Below, in pieces: positions 50,039 through 59,053 of a stretch of DNA of 64,000 nucleotides. Below the pieces are notes generated by a model. That model was not told where the DNA came from and searched no databases. It saw only the letters and a list, made by a program, of their open reading frames with translations. The stretch spans positions 50,661-114,660 of the forward strand of contig CAXUKO010000019.1 in NCBI GenBank assembly GCA_964251665.1, in the 5' to 3' direction. Origin of the DNA: JBBQLG01 sp964251665. GTDB taxonomy: Bacteria > Bacteroidota > Bacteroidia > Cytophagales > Spirosomataceae. Numbering within the stretch: position 1 is the stretch's first letter; each line of letters starts with the position of its first letter. Both the position numbers and the translations under genes were made by a program.

Positions 50039-50761
50039 ATGTCGCTTACCAATTTTTATCAGACGCTCTACCAGACGGAGCAACTCTTTCGGCTCGACAA
50101 TGATCCGTTTCCGGTGCTTACCCAACCGTCGGTTGTCGTAACGGAGACGTTGCTGGTTGATACCGAACCGACTGAACCGGCGTTAGGGGTACTAAGCGAC
50201 CTTAATGACCTTGCCTTGCCTGAGACGGCAGTCGATGCACCCGCTCTGCCCGAAGCGATAGCCGATGAGCCCGTGAGCGAACCGGTTATTGACCCAGTAA
50301 TTTCGCTTCCTGTCGAACCGGAGCAGCCGGTAATTCTGGAAGCCGTTCCAGCCCGGACGATGCCCTCGACGCACCGACCGAATGCACCGGCCCGCCCGCT
50401 GCTCAACCATAAGGTCCTGATTCTGGTTGATGAAGAGCTGTTACCGAGCGACGTGCTGTTTCTGGAAAAGATTCTCAATGCGATCAACCTGAACATCAAT
50501 GGTGTCGATCTGCTTAATGTCCACGGCCTCGACGGCATTGATTTTGCGCCCATTCTCGCCGACAAGGTCATTCACCACTTCCTGACGTTTGGCGTACCGT
50601 TTCAGCGGCTGAACCTCGACATTCTCATGGACCGGTATCAGCCCGTACGTTTCCACGGCATTACGTTCATGCTGGCCGATCCGCTGGCGGCTATCGAAGG
50701 CGACAAGAATCTAAAAAAGCGACTTTGGGAAGCGCTGAAGCGTATTTTCCTGATGGGCTGA
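50039..50761 (+). CDS. Hypothetical protein with Pro/Glu/Val-rich linker
   Basis: 240 residues. The first ~20 residues are helical (MSLTNFYQTLYQTEQLF), then residues about 25-115 are a low-complexity linker of Pro, Glu, Val and Ala (LPEAIADEPVSEPVIDPVIS). The end (about 122-240) is a compact domain: HKVLILVDEELLPSDVLFLEKIL, ADKVIHHFLTFGV, FHGITFMLADPLAAIEGDKN and LKKRLWEALKRIFLM. I cannot name it; it faintly resembles small clamp-loader-associated proteins, but that is a weak guess. It lies 12 bp before the permease gene at 50774. Confidence 0.75.
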   Translation: MSLTNFYQTLYQTEQLFRLDNDPFPVLTQPSVVVTETLLVDTEPTEPALGVLSDLNDLALPETAVDAPALPEAIADEPVSEPVIDPVISLPVEPEQPVILEAVPARTMPSTHRPNAPARPLLNHKVLILVDEELLPSDVLFLEKILNAINLNINGVDLLNVHGLDGIDFAPILADKVIHHFLTFGVPFQRLNLDILMDRYQPVRFHGITFMLADPLAAIEGDKNLKKRLWEALKRIFLMG

Positions 50762-50773
50762 GTATCTTTACCC

Positions 50774-52102
50774 ATGCCCGAACCGCCCGACACCGCCGTC
50801 CCTGCTCTCCGTAAAGTAATTTCCACCACCCAACTCTGGGCCATTGCCGTTGGTCTGGTCATATCCGGGGAGTACTTCGGCTGGAATTATGGCTGGGCCG
50901 TAGCGGGTACAGTTGGCTTTCTAATTGCCACGCTGCTTGTTACGGTGCTTTACATCACCTTTATTTTCAGTTATACCGAACTCACCACCGCCATTCCCGA
51001 TGCGGGCGGACCGTTTGCCTATGCCCGTCGGGCGTTTGGGACGCTGGGCGGGTTTATCGCCGGTTTCGCCACCCTCGTCGATTTTCTGATGGCGCCCCCG
51101 GCCATTGCGGCTGCCCTGGGTGCGTACGCCCATTTTTTGAATCCTGCCCTTCCCGTACTGGCTGTGGCCTCGGCAGCATACGTCGTTTTTATTGGTATCA
51201 ACATGCTCGGCATCCGCGACTCGGCCAATTTTTCGGTGGTTGTTACAGTGTTATCGGTAGGTGAACTGCTGGTGTTCATGGGTTTGGTTGCCCCAGCCTA
51301 CCGAACCGAAAACCTGCTGGCGCATAACGAGTCGTTCGGGATTGGGGGCGTGTTTGCCGCGCTGCCGTTCGCCATCTGGTTCTACTTAGCCATCGAGGGC
51401 GTCGCGATGGTGGCAGAGGAGGTAAAAGACCCGCGCCGTACTATTCCTCGCGGGTATCTGCTCAGTATTGGCACGCTGGTCGTGCTGGCTATCGGGACGA
51501 TGCTTGTCTGCGCCGGGGTAGGCGATTGGCGTACCCTGAGCACCCTCGATTATCCCCTGCCTGAAACGCTGGCACTGGTGCTGGGTCGTGATAGCGTCTG
51601 GTCTAAAGCATTCGCCAGTCTGGGACTATTTGGCCTGATTGCGTCGTTTCACTGCAACGTCATCGGTTATTCGCGACAACTGTATGCGCTGTCGCGGGCG
51701 GGCTACTTACCGAAGTGGCTGGGTCAGTTAAATACCCGGTTCCGAACGCCACACTGGTCATTGATAGCGGGTGGAGTTGTTGGCTACATCGCCCTGTTTT
51801 CGGGCACGACCAGCAACATCATCATTCTGTCGGCACTGGGCGCCATTGTCATGTACATCGTCAGTCTGCTCAGTCTATTCCGGCTCCGACGCACCGAACC
51901 CAATCTGGACCGACCGTTTCGGGTGCCGCTTTATCCGGTTGTGCCGTTGATCGCTATTGGGCTATCGCTGGTTTGTCTGGGTGCTATTGTCTACTACAAT
52001 CCCGGCCTATCGCTCTTGTTTGTCGGGCTGCTGGCGGTTTCGCTGGCGGTATTTTACGGATTGGTGAGAACAACCACTCATATACCAATTACCCACGACT
52101 AA
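50774..52102 (+). CDS. APC-family amino acid or ethanolamine permease
   Basis: 442 residues with about 12 membrane helices. It has the ethanolamine-permease-like start (LWAIAVGLVISGEYFGWNYGW) and the motifs GGPFAYARRAFG, YLAIEGVAMVAEEVKDPRRTIPRGY and SRQLYALSRAGYLPKWL. The best family match by eye is the ethanolamine/amino acid permease group. No ethanolamine lyase genes lie nearby, so the substrate is unclear. Confidence 0.88.
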   Translation: MPEPPDTAVPALRKVISTTQLWAIAVGLVISGEYFGWNYGWAVAGTVGFLIATLLVTVLYITFIFSYTELTTAIPDAGGPFAYARRAFGTLGGFIAGFATLVDFLMAPPAIAAALGAYAHFLNPALPVLAVASAAYVVFIGINMLGIRDSANFSVVVTVLSVGELLVFMGLVAPAYRTENLLAHNESFGIGGVFAALPFAIWFYLAIEGVAMVAEEVKDPRRTIPRGYLLSIGTLVVLAIGTMLVCAGVGDWRTLSTLDYPLPETLALVLGRDSVWSKAFASLGLFGLIASFHCNVIGYSRQLYALSRAGYLPKWLGQLNTRFRTPHWSLIAGGVVGYIALFSGTTSNIIILSALGAIVMYIVSLLSLFRLRRTEPNLDRPFRVPLYPVVPLIAIGLSLVCLGAIVYYNPGLSLLFVGLLAVSLAVFYGLVRTTTHIPITHD

Positions 52103-52208
52103 AGTCATGGGCTGATACAATCTTCCTGCACCGCTCTTAACAATAACCACGCATCAAATCCTGTTTTTTGCGTAATTACGCGTCCTGTTTTCGTGGAATC
52201 CCTGCTGT

Positions 52209-53270
52209 ATGTCATTTGTGAGCCAACTTCGTTCGCTGTTTACAACCCCCAAAGCCCCGTTCCCTGAGTTGCCGGTTCCGGCCCCACTCCTCATGCCTGA
52301 TTCAGTACAGCCACAGGCACAGCCGGTTATACAGCCAATAGCCCCGGCCGGTACGACTCGCGAAGTGCCGACCTGGCTCGATGATGAAGATCTGCTGCGC
52401 GATGAAGGCGTAATTTTTGGGCTATCCGACGCCCGACCCGATGAACGAATCGGGATGATCCGGCACGAATTTGCTCATCAGACCGCAACGCTGGCGCAAA
52501 CCGCCGATGAATACAATGAGAAAATTGGTGAGTTGAACCTCTTTATCGAACAACACGAAAACCAGATAAGCGAACTACAGTATAAAGCCGATGAGTTGGC
52601 CCAACGCCCACCGGTCGACCATCAGCTTCTCCGTACGCTGACGGGCCTGAGTTTGTCCGCACTGATGTGCGTCGGTACGTTTTATCTGATCGATGAAACG
52701 CTGCGGCCCGCCTTTGCCGAAAGTCGCTGGATTGCCGTGGGTGTATTTCTGGCCGGCATGTTCAGCCTGTTCAACCGGACGTCGCTGTTTCACGAAGCCG
52801 GTTCGCCCACCACGGCCCGGCGGTTGCTGGAAGAGGTCGGATTGCCGCTGGCTGCGTCGCTGTTCGTGTTTGTTCAGGCGTTGCAAACGCAGTCTGCCGG
52901 TAAAGCCATCGCCCTGCTGGTGTTCGTCTTTTTTCTGTTCCTGCTGGCGGGGAAACTCCTGCTGGGAAACCTGACGTTATTCTGGACCGACCTGCGTGCC
53001 GTCAGCCAAAATCGCGAACTTGTTGAAGAACAACGAACGAAAATAACCGGCTGGGACGCTGATATGAACGAATTACGCGCCAAAATCGACGGGCTGCGGG
53101 TTCAGAAGTGGCAGATCATTTCGCAACAGAGCCGGACGCAGGCCGAACTGGACCGACTGAATGCCCGACGCGACGGTTTGATTAATCTGTTTCAGAGTGA
53201 ATTTAACCTCGCCCGCTCGCTGCGTGACCGCCTGACGAGTGAACAGCGACAGGACATATTAACCCGATAG
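52209..53270 (+). CDS. Membrane protein with flanking coiled coils (pair member 1)
   Basis: 353 residues. The amino part is Pro-rich (FPELPVPAPLLMPDSVQPQA), then WLDDEDLLRDEGVIFGLSDA. A coiled coil spans about 85-132 (LAQTADEYNEKIGELNLFIE). Four membrane helices lie at about 141-163, 171-188, 207-227 and 232-253, followed by a second coiled coil, about 270-340 (RTKITGWDADMNELRAKIDG). Both coiled coils would be on the same side of the membrane. No family is recognised. It lies 4 bp before a second protein of the same layout and is surely its operon partner. Confidence 0.85.
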   Translation: MSFVSQLRSLFTTPKAPFPELPVPAPLLMPDSVQPQAQPVIQPIAPAGTTREVPTWLDDEDLLRDEGVIFGLSDARPDERIGMIRHEFAHQTATLAQTADEYNEKIGELNLFIEQHENQISELQYKADELAQRPPVDHQLLRTLTGLSLSALMCVGTFYLIDETLRPAFAESRWIAVGVFLAGMFSLFNRTSLFHEAGSPTTARRLLEEVGLPLAASLFVFVQALQTQSAGKAIALLVFVFFLFLLAGKLLLGNLTLFWTDLRAVSQNRELVEEQRTKITGWDADMNELRAKIDGLRVQKWQIISQQSRTQAELDRLNARRDGLINLFQSEFNLARSLRDRLTSEQRQDILTR

Positions 53271-53274
53271 CCCT

Positions 53275-54627
53275 ATGAACACGGACTTTCAACACGGCTA
53301 TACCAGCGGCCTGGAGCAGGTCAAAGCCGACTCGTATGAAGGGTATTTGTCGAGTCAGATCAATTACGAATGGCTGACGGAGCGTATCGCCGAGAAGCGG
53401 GCAAATGTGCAGCGAATCGACGCGCAGGTAGCCGAAACGACCGGTAAACGCCAAACGACGTTTGAGGCATTACAGACGCATCTGCTCAGCATCAGCACCC
53501 TGGCCAAACAGGTCGAACGGCTGGAAAGCGACCGTCAGGCTATTGTTGAGGAGCAGACAGACCTGAAGCAACGCCGGACGAACGCAGCAACGGATTACTC
53601 ACTGCTGGCGGGGCTGCTGTTTCTGGTGGCCGGAGTGTCGTTTCTTGCGGGTGACCTTATTATTTCGCACGAGATTGTCGCCTATGCCCTCAACATCCGC
53701 GACACCAACGAAGCCTGGGCGTTTGCGGTAGGCCTGGCAATGGTATCGATTCTGCTCAAACCCGTATACGACCGGCTTATAGAAGAGCCGTATCAGACTG
53801 ATCCGGTGAAAAATCGGGGCCGTTATTATCGGTTTAAAATTGGGCTGGCTGTATTCTCCGTGCTGACCCTGATTGTGCTGGGCTGGTTTCGGTACGAAGC
53901 CTACCGGACGGATCAACTCAAGGCGGCCATCAACAAGTCCATCAAAAACCTGCAATTGAACGCCCCGCTCGATGCGTCGGGCAATCCCCTGCCGCTCACG
54001 CCCGCCGTGATGCGCCAGATCGAAACCCAGCTTCAGAATGCCGACACGCTGAATCTCGATCTGGTAAACAGCCCCTGGGCGCTGCTCTCATTTGTACTGA
54101 GTGGCGTGTTGTTCGCGCTGGCCGGAGCGGTTTGTCTGGGCATCGCCCTACCCGTGTTACAGGCCTTCTGGTTCCGGTGGTTACAGGTCGACATCCGACG
54201 CTGGAAACTGCGCCGACGCCTGAAGCGGCTCATGAAACAACTGCTGCCCGCCGAGCAGGCCCTGACGGAACAGGTAACCCGGAAAGCCGTACTGGAGCAT
54301 GATCTGGCCCTGCTGCCCGAATTGGCAGCTTTGGAAAAAGAACGTCAGGCAGTATACGCTGAACTAGCCAGCCTCCTTCAGGAAAGCCGTTTAGCCCAGA
54401 CCGACAGCCGGATTGCCAGTTACAACGACGGCTACGCAAAAGGCGAAGTTACCCGCGACGCGATGACCGATGCCGAGTTTCAGCAGACACAGTTAGATTT
54501 AATAGCCTCACCCGGCAAAACGCGGGCGGGCGGATCTGAACGAGCCGTTCGGGGACGGACCCTGCGCCCTTATCAGGCCATTCGGCAGGTCATTACGAAT
54601 GGATTTGAGCAACAACCGGAGAACTGA
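53275..54627 (+). CDS. Membrane protein with flanking coiled coils (pair member 2)
   Basis: 450 residues with the same layout as the gene 4 bp upstream: an amino-terminal coiled coil (about 40-105; LAKQVERLESDRQAIVEEQT), two to three membrane helices (about 108-130, 143-162, 182-202), a ~75-residue Leu/Asn-rich soluble loop (NLQLNAPLDASGNPLPLTPA), one more long hydrophobic stretch (about 262-298), and a basic segment (RRWKLRRRLKRLMKQLL) leading into a second coiled coil, about 320-370. A Gly/Arg-rich end follows. No known family. The two proteins probably form a membrane complex with cytoplasmic coiled-coil arms; this is inferred from layout. Confidence 0.85.
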   Translation: MNTDFQHGYTSGLEQVKADSYEGYLSSQINYEWLTERIAEKRANVQRIDAQVAETTGKRQTTFEALQTHLLSISTLAKQVERLESDRQAIVEEQTDLKQRRTNAATDYSLLAGLLFLVAGVSFLAGDLIISHEIVAYALNIRDTNEAWAFAVGLAMVSILLKPVYDRLIEEPYQTDPVKNRGRYYRFKIGLAVFSVLTLIVLGWFRYEAYRTDQLKAAINKSIKNLQLNAPLDASGNPLPLTPAVMRQIETQLQNADTLNLDLVNSPWALLSFVLSGVLFALAGAVCLGIALPVLQAFWFRWLQVDIRRWKLRRRLKRLMKQLLPAEQALTEQVTRKAVLEHDLALLPELAALEKERQAVYAELASLLQESRLAQTDSRIASYNDGYAKGEVTRDAMTDAEFQQTQLDLIASPGKTRAGGSERAVRGRTLRPYQAIRQVITNGFEQQPEN

Positions 54628-54913
54628 TAGACGATATGCCCTCCTGTGCCCCAATACAATAAGAAAGCCAGTTAACCGGCTAACGTTAACGGAATTACCA
54701 ACCTTTGTAGATGTATCCTGCCGGAATGATCAAATCTGGTTCGTCCTATGCGATGGGCGAACGGTGATTATTCCTCTGTCATGGTCGCGACTAGTACAGG
54801 CAGCTACGCCTGCACAACGGAGTTATTTTACAATGAGCAGTTATAACATTTTCTGGGATGAGATTATAGGCGTGGAAAACGTCCTTTACGGTCGGCAGGG
54901 GCTATACCTGTAA
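54599..54913 (+). CDS. DUF2442 protein
   Basis: 104 residues. The core fits DUF2442: FVDVSCRNDQIWFVLCDGRT, VIIPLSWSRLVQAATPAQR and the aromatic FWDEIIGVENVL end. The first ~30 residues overlap the preceding gene by 29 bp in another frame, so the real start may be a later non-ATG codon. DUF2442 proteins often lie beside DUF4160 or RelE-like genes as antitoxin-type partners; none is beside this one, so it looks like an orphan. Confidence 0.75.
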   Translation: MDLSNNRRTDRRYALLCPNTIRKPVNRLTLTELPTFVDVSCRNDQIWFVLCDGRTVIIPLSWSRLVQAATPAQRSYFTMSSYNIFWDEIIGVENVLYGRQGLYL

Positions 54914-54917
54914 ACCT

Positions 54918-56129
54918 TTACACCAGCAGCCCCAGCCCTAACCCACCGAGAATGAGCAGATACGGGGGGATTTTGGTGAACTCCTGCAAACAAATCGTGC
55001 CGATAACGACCAGCAGCATCGACCACATACCCAGCATCGGTTCCAGCAGAATAACGGCCGCTGCCGCTGTCAGGCCTGTACTGGCCGCGTTGATACCCGC
55101 CAGTGAGGCCCGCACAACGCGGTACTGCTTCAACTGATTCCAGAATCGGTACACGAAGAAGATCAGGAAAGTACCGGGCAGGAAGATACCAGTCGTTGCC
55201 GCCAGACTGCCCAGCAGCTGATTATGTACGCCACCCTCCCGCATGGCCAGTGCCCCAATGTACGAGGCAAAGGCAAATACTGGTCCGGGAATGGCCTGCA
55301 CCAGACCCAGTCCTGACAGAAACTCACCCCGGCTGAGGTAGTGCTTAAAATCGACAAATTCGTTGTAGAGCATGGGCGTTAATACCTGCCCTCCCCCAAA
55401 AACCAAACTCCCGTTGCGGTAGAAATTCTCGAACAGCCGCACCGGCAGCGACTGTGTTACCGCACCGAGAACAGCCGCCGTGATGAGCACGCCTAACCAC
55501 AGCGCAAAATTGGCCCAGCGAATCTGAATCGGCGTTTTCGTACGAATTTCCTCATTCTTATACGTTAGGGCGGTGGTTAGTCCGCCCACCGCAATAACCA
55601 CCGGCGTCAGGTAAGGCGACCGTAAGAAATAGGCAGTCAGCGCGGCCAGTATCGCCAGTGTCAGACTGGTTTTGTCATGAATCACCTTGCGGCCAATCCG
55701 GTACCCCGCCAGAATAAGAAAACCCACGGCCATTGGCTGAATGAAGCGGGTAAATGCCAGCGAAAAATGCCGGGCCTCCAGGTACGAAACCCCAACGGCT
55801 GCTGCCGTCATGATGGCAACCGCCGGGAACGCCCAAACAATCAGCGTTACATAGGCCAGGTTCGGCCCGCCAATTTTGAAGCCCAGCGCGGTTATGGTCT
55901 GCGTGGATGTGGGGCCGGGCAACACCTGGCACAGCGCCGTCAACTCCAGCAGGTCTTTTTCCGTGAGGTAACCCCGCTTTTTCACGAACAGCTCAAACAT
56001 CATGGCCAGATGTACCTGCGGCCCACCAAAGGTCGTTAACGACAGAATCAGCACATCTTTCAGAAAGATGATGTACCGAATCCGCCGAACGGGCGCAATC
56101 GTGGGTATGTTGGGTAGATAGGAGGCCAT
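54918..56129 (-). CDS. Chromate transporter, ChrA family
   Basis: 403 residues from the ATG at 56129 (an upstream TTG at 56135 is also possible), about ten membrane helices in two halves, the long two-domain form. Signature residues: FGGPQVHLAMM near 34-44, CQVLPGPTSTQTITALG near 66-82 and, in the second half, FGGGQVLTP and GLVQAIPGPVFAFAS. ChrA pumps chromate out in exchange or by proton drive; many members in environmental bacteria have no tested function. It ends 5 bp from the DUF2442 stop. Confidence 0.9.
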   Translation of the reverse strand: MASYLPNIPTIAPVRRIRYIIFLKDVLILSLTTFGGPQVHLAMMFELFVKKRGYLTEKDLLELTALCQVLPGPTSTQTITALGFKIGGPNLAYVTLIVWAFPAVAIMTAAAVGVSYLEARHFSLAFTRFIQPMAVGFLILAGYRIGRKVIHDKTSLTLAILAALTAYFLRSPYLTPVVIAVGGLTTALTYKNEEIRTKTPIQIRWANFALWLGVLITAAVLGAVTQSLPVRLFENFYRNGSLVFGGGQVLTPMLYNEFVDFKHYLSRGEFLSGLGLVQAIPGPVFAFASYIGALAMREGGVHNQLLGSLAATTGIFLPGTFLIFFVYRFWNQLKQYRVVRASLAGINAASTGLTAAAAVILLEPMLGMWSMLLVVIGTICLQEFTKIPPYLLILGGLGLGLLV

Positions 56130-56227
56130 AGGCAAACTATATAGTCAACCAAACTGACTATTGACGGCTAAAAGTAATCATCCGACGGCGGGCCACCATC
56201 GGATGATTTAAAAACTTAGTGTATAAT

Positions 56228-57199
56228 TTATTTCTTTAAACCCAGTTCCCGCAGCCGCTCGTCCAGAAATTCACCGGCAGTCATATCGGCATAAATTTTC
56301 GGGTGTTCGGCATCAATGCAACTCTCAAGACTGGTGAGATTCATGTCGCCACGGGGATGCATAAAAAATGGAATCGAATAACGCGACTGACCCATTTTTT
56401 CGCGGGGTGGGTTCACCACGCGGTGAATGGTCGACTTCAATTTATGGTTGGTCAGCCGGTCGAGCATATCGCCGACGTTCACGATAATTTGATCGGGCAG
56501 GGCGGTAATGGCGATCCACTCCCCATCGCGCCGGAGCACTTCCAGCCCGTCGGCGCTGGCACCCATCAGAAGGGTAATCAGGTTGATGTCCCCGTGGGCA
56601 GCGGCCCGAACGGCACCTTCCGGCGTTTTGTCCGGGTCGAGGGGAAAGTAATGCAGCGCCCGCAGAATGCTGTCGCCGTTGGCTACTTTGTTTTCAAAAT
56701 AAGTTTCGGGCAGGTGCAGGTAAAGCGCAATGGCCCGGAGCAGCGTCCGGCCGGCATTTTCCAGAACGCGGTACGTTTCGAGGGTATTGGCCGTAAACTC
56801 GGGGTACTCTTCGGGCAGTACATTGCCGGGCATCGTGCCCACCGGTTCGGGCTGTCCGATATGGTAAAATTCCTTCAGGTCGGCTACTTTAAACCCTTTG
56901 GCTGTCTCTTTTCCTTTCCCGATATACCCCCGCTGCCCGTTCAGGTCGGGCCGTTCGTATTTCTGCTTGATGGCATCGGGAGCGGAGAAAAACGCTTTGG
57001 CTGAGTCGTAGAGATTAGCTGTCAACTCGTTGGTCAGGCCGTGATTTTTGATGGCAACAAAACCGATGGTGTTGAAGGCTTCGCCCAGATTCTGGACAAA
57101 AGCAGCCCGTCGGTCGGTATCACCCGAGGTGAAATCAGCAAGATCAAGCGACGGGATTTCGTTATATAACCGGGGTTCGATTGTGGGTTGTTCAGTCAT
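56228..57199 (-). CDS. 2-oxoglutarate/Fe(II) oxygenase, isopenicillin-N-synthase-like
   Basis: 323 residues from the ATG at 57199; a longer frame to 57331 lacks family similarity. Iron ligands His202, Asp204 (AAHGDINLITLL) and His259 (STIHRVV), with Arg273-x-Ser275 (RYSIPFF) to bind 2-oxoglutarate. The amino-terminal DIOX_N part has IPSLDLADF and GFVAIKNHGL. The family oxidises small molecules such as flavonoid-, gibberellin- or peptide-like compounds; the bacterial homologues are mostly uncharacterised. It stands alone between a chromate transporter and a kinase. Confidence 0.92.
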   Translation of the reverse strand: MTEQPTIEPRLYNEIPSLDLADFTSGDTDRRAAFVQNLGEAFNTIGFVAIKNHGLTNELTANLYDSAKAFFSAPDAIKQKYERPDLNGQRGYIGKGKETAKGFKVADLKEFYHIGQPEPVGTMPGNVLPEEYPEFTANTLETYRVLENAGRTLLRAIALYLHLPETYFENKVANGDSILRALHYFPLDPDKTPEGAVRAAAHGDINLITLLMGASADGLEVLRRDGEWIAITALPDQIIVNVGDMLDRLTNHKLKSTIHRVVNPPREKMGQSRYSIPFFMHPRGDMNLTSLESCIDAEHPKIYADMTAGEFLDERLRELGLKK

Positions 57200-57425
57200 G
57201 TTGGTAAGGCAGGCAAATGGCCCGCGTTGGTGACGTGTCGAGGGCGAAAATACGAAAAATGAGCGAATGGCGTCTAATTTTCGGCTTAGCCGTTGGTTAG
57301 CTCGCCGGTTAGACAGAATTTCGCGGTTCACTGTTCTGCCCCGCTCTTACTTACCCGGACAAATCATTCACCGCTGTCAGTCAGGTGAGTTGGTTTTAGG
57401 CAGGTACGACCGTTTTACTTGACGC

Positions 57426-58973
57426 ATGGAAAACCATTCCTCCACTCCCAATTCCCATCAACTGGACGTTTCGTTGTGGCAGGCCGCAATGGATCAGTCG
57501 GTTAGCGGGCTGCTTGTTTACGAAGCCGTCCGCAACGAAAAACAGAAGATCAGTACACTCCGTGTGCTGCTGGCAAACCGGAAAGCCGAGCAGATTCTGG
57601 GTATCACCAAACGTGATATGATTGGCCGGACAACGCAGGAGTTATTTCCGCCCAATCCGGCCACTACACTCTGGAAAGATATCGAAACCGTTATTGAAAC
57701 GGGTCAGCCGCTTCACACCGAACTGTTTTACCGGGTCAGCCGAACGAAGCAGGACCATTGGTTCGATCTGGGCATTGAGCCACTCGGCGATGGACAGCGG
57801 GCGGTGGTTTCCTTCGCCGATATTACCCTGCTTAAAGACAGCCAGCAAAATCTGCTGGGCGAGTCTATTCTGTTCCAGGCTTTATCGTCGACAGTGCCGG
57901 ATACGGCGGTGATTGTGGTTAATTTTTTCCAGAAAATCACCTTTGCCAACGGGCAGATACCGGGCCTTTTCATCAGCAATAAACCCGAAGATTTACTCGA
58001 CCGGCGGCTGGACGATGTTGTTGTGCCGGAGTTCCGAACAGACTGGCAAGGCTACATCCGGGCGGCTCTGGCGGGCGAAGAGCATACATTCAGTGATCAC
58101 TGGGGCGGCTGGCGATGCGAGGTGTTTGTGGGGCCGGTACGCAACCGGGCGGGCAATATCGTGATGGCCCTGGCGGTGTATAAGAACGTGACGGAGCAGT
58201 ACCGGCAGCAGCAGGTATTACAGCAAATGAACCATGCGCTGCAGCAGTCCAACGAGAGTTTAGAGCAGTTTGCCTACGTAGCCAGTCACGATTTGCAGGA
58301 ACCCCTGCGTAAGATAAGGTCGTTCAGCGGGATGCTGCAAAGCCGATACGCTGACCAGATGGACCCGTCGGGCGTGGATCTGTTTAATCGGATGGGCGTT
58401 GCGGCCGACCGGATGGGCGAACTGATCCGGTCGCTGCTGGACTACGCCCGGCTGAGTATGCAGCAGCACTCCTTCGATGAAATTAACCTGACGGAATTAC
58501 TGAACGGCATTCTGGGAGATCTGGAAGTAGTTATTCAGGAGAAGAACGCCCGCATCGAGGTTAACCCGCTCCCACCGGTTCCGGGCGATGCCACGCAGTT
58601 GCGGCAGTTGTTTCAGAATTTGATTACGAATGCTATCAAGTTTACCAAACCCGATCAGCCTCCCCATGTGGTCATAGCGGGTCGACTGATGCTGGCGGCT
58701 GATGTTCCGGGTCAGCTTCTTGCCGAGCAGGATCAGCAGTTTGTGGAGATCAGCGTGAGCGACAACGGTATTGGCATCGAGCCGGAGTATTTCGAGCGCA
58801 TCTTCGTACTCTTCAACCGACTGCACAGCCGCAAAAACTACGCCGGTACGGGCATTGGGCTGGCAACCTGCAAACGGGTAGCGGAGAATCACGGCGGCTC
58901 TATCGAGGTAGCCAGTGAGTTGGGCAAAGGCACCACCTTCCGGGTGTACCTGCCGATGAACATGCGGGTGTAG
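57426..58973 (+). CDS. Cytoplasmic PAS-PAS histidine kinase
   Basis: 515 residues, no membrane helix. Two PAS domains (about 15-135 and 140-265; GITKRDMIGRTTQELFP and ISNKPEDLLDRRLDDVV) are followed by a coiled coil, HisKA with His288 (YVASHDLQEPLRKI) and HATPase with NAIKFT, DNGIGIEP, NYAGTGIGLATCKRV and HGGSIEVASELGKGTTF. The sequence resembles phytochrome-like and other soluble kinases in this phylum. No response regulator lies nearby, so it is an orphan. Confidence 0.92.
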   Translation: MENHSSTPNSHQLDVSLWQAAMDQSVSGLLVYEAVRNEKQKISTLRVLLANRKAEQILGITKRDMIGRTTQELFPPNPATTLWKDIETVIETGQPLHTELFYRVSRTKQDHWFDLGIEPLGDGQRAVVSFADITLLKDSQQNLLGESILFQALSSTVPDTAVIVVNFFQKITFANGQIPGLFISNKPEDLLDRRLDDVVVPEFRTDWQGYIRAALAGEEHTFSDHWGGWRCEVFVGPVRNRAGNIVMALAVYKNVTEQYRQQQVLQQMNHALQQSNESLEQFAYVASHDLQEPLRKIRSFSGMLQSRYADQMDPSGVDLFNRMGVAADRMGELIRSLLDYARLSMQQHSFDEINLTELLNGILGDLEVVIQEKNARIEVNPLPPVPGDATQLRQLFQNLITNAIKFTKPDQPPHVVIAGRLMLAADVPGQLLAEQDQQFVEISVSDNGIGIEPEYFERIFVLFNRLHSRKNYAGTGIGLATCKRVAENHGGSIEVASELGKGTTFRVYLPMNMRV

Positions 58974-58983
58974 GAAAACAAGG

Positions 58984-59053
58984 GTAAGTAGTAAGGAATA
59001 AGTAGACCTGTCCGCGGTCCCTTATCCCTTACCACTTATTCCTTACCACTTAC
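58984..59053. terminator. Long hairpin between convergent kinase and SOD genes
   Basis: The arms 58984-59003 and 59034-59053 pair over 19 of 20 bases. The right arm runs over the SOD stop codon, so the last codons of SOD are part of the stem. Confidence 0.65.

Noticed and set aside
52209..54627. The two coiled-coil membrane proteins considered as phage tape-measure or secretion parts
   Set aside because: No phage or secretion genes lie nearby, and their length and helix layout do not fit a tape-measure protein.
57356..57361. A single CGGACA before the PAS kinase gene as a further regulator site
   Set aside because: It lacks the second arm and the second site, and no -24/-12 element is at the right distance.
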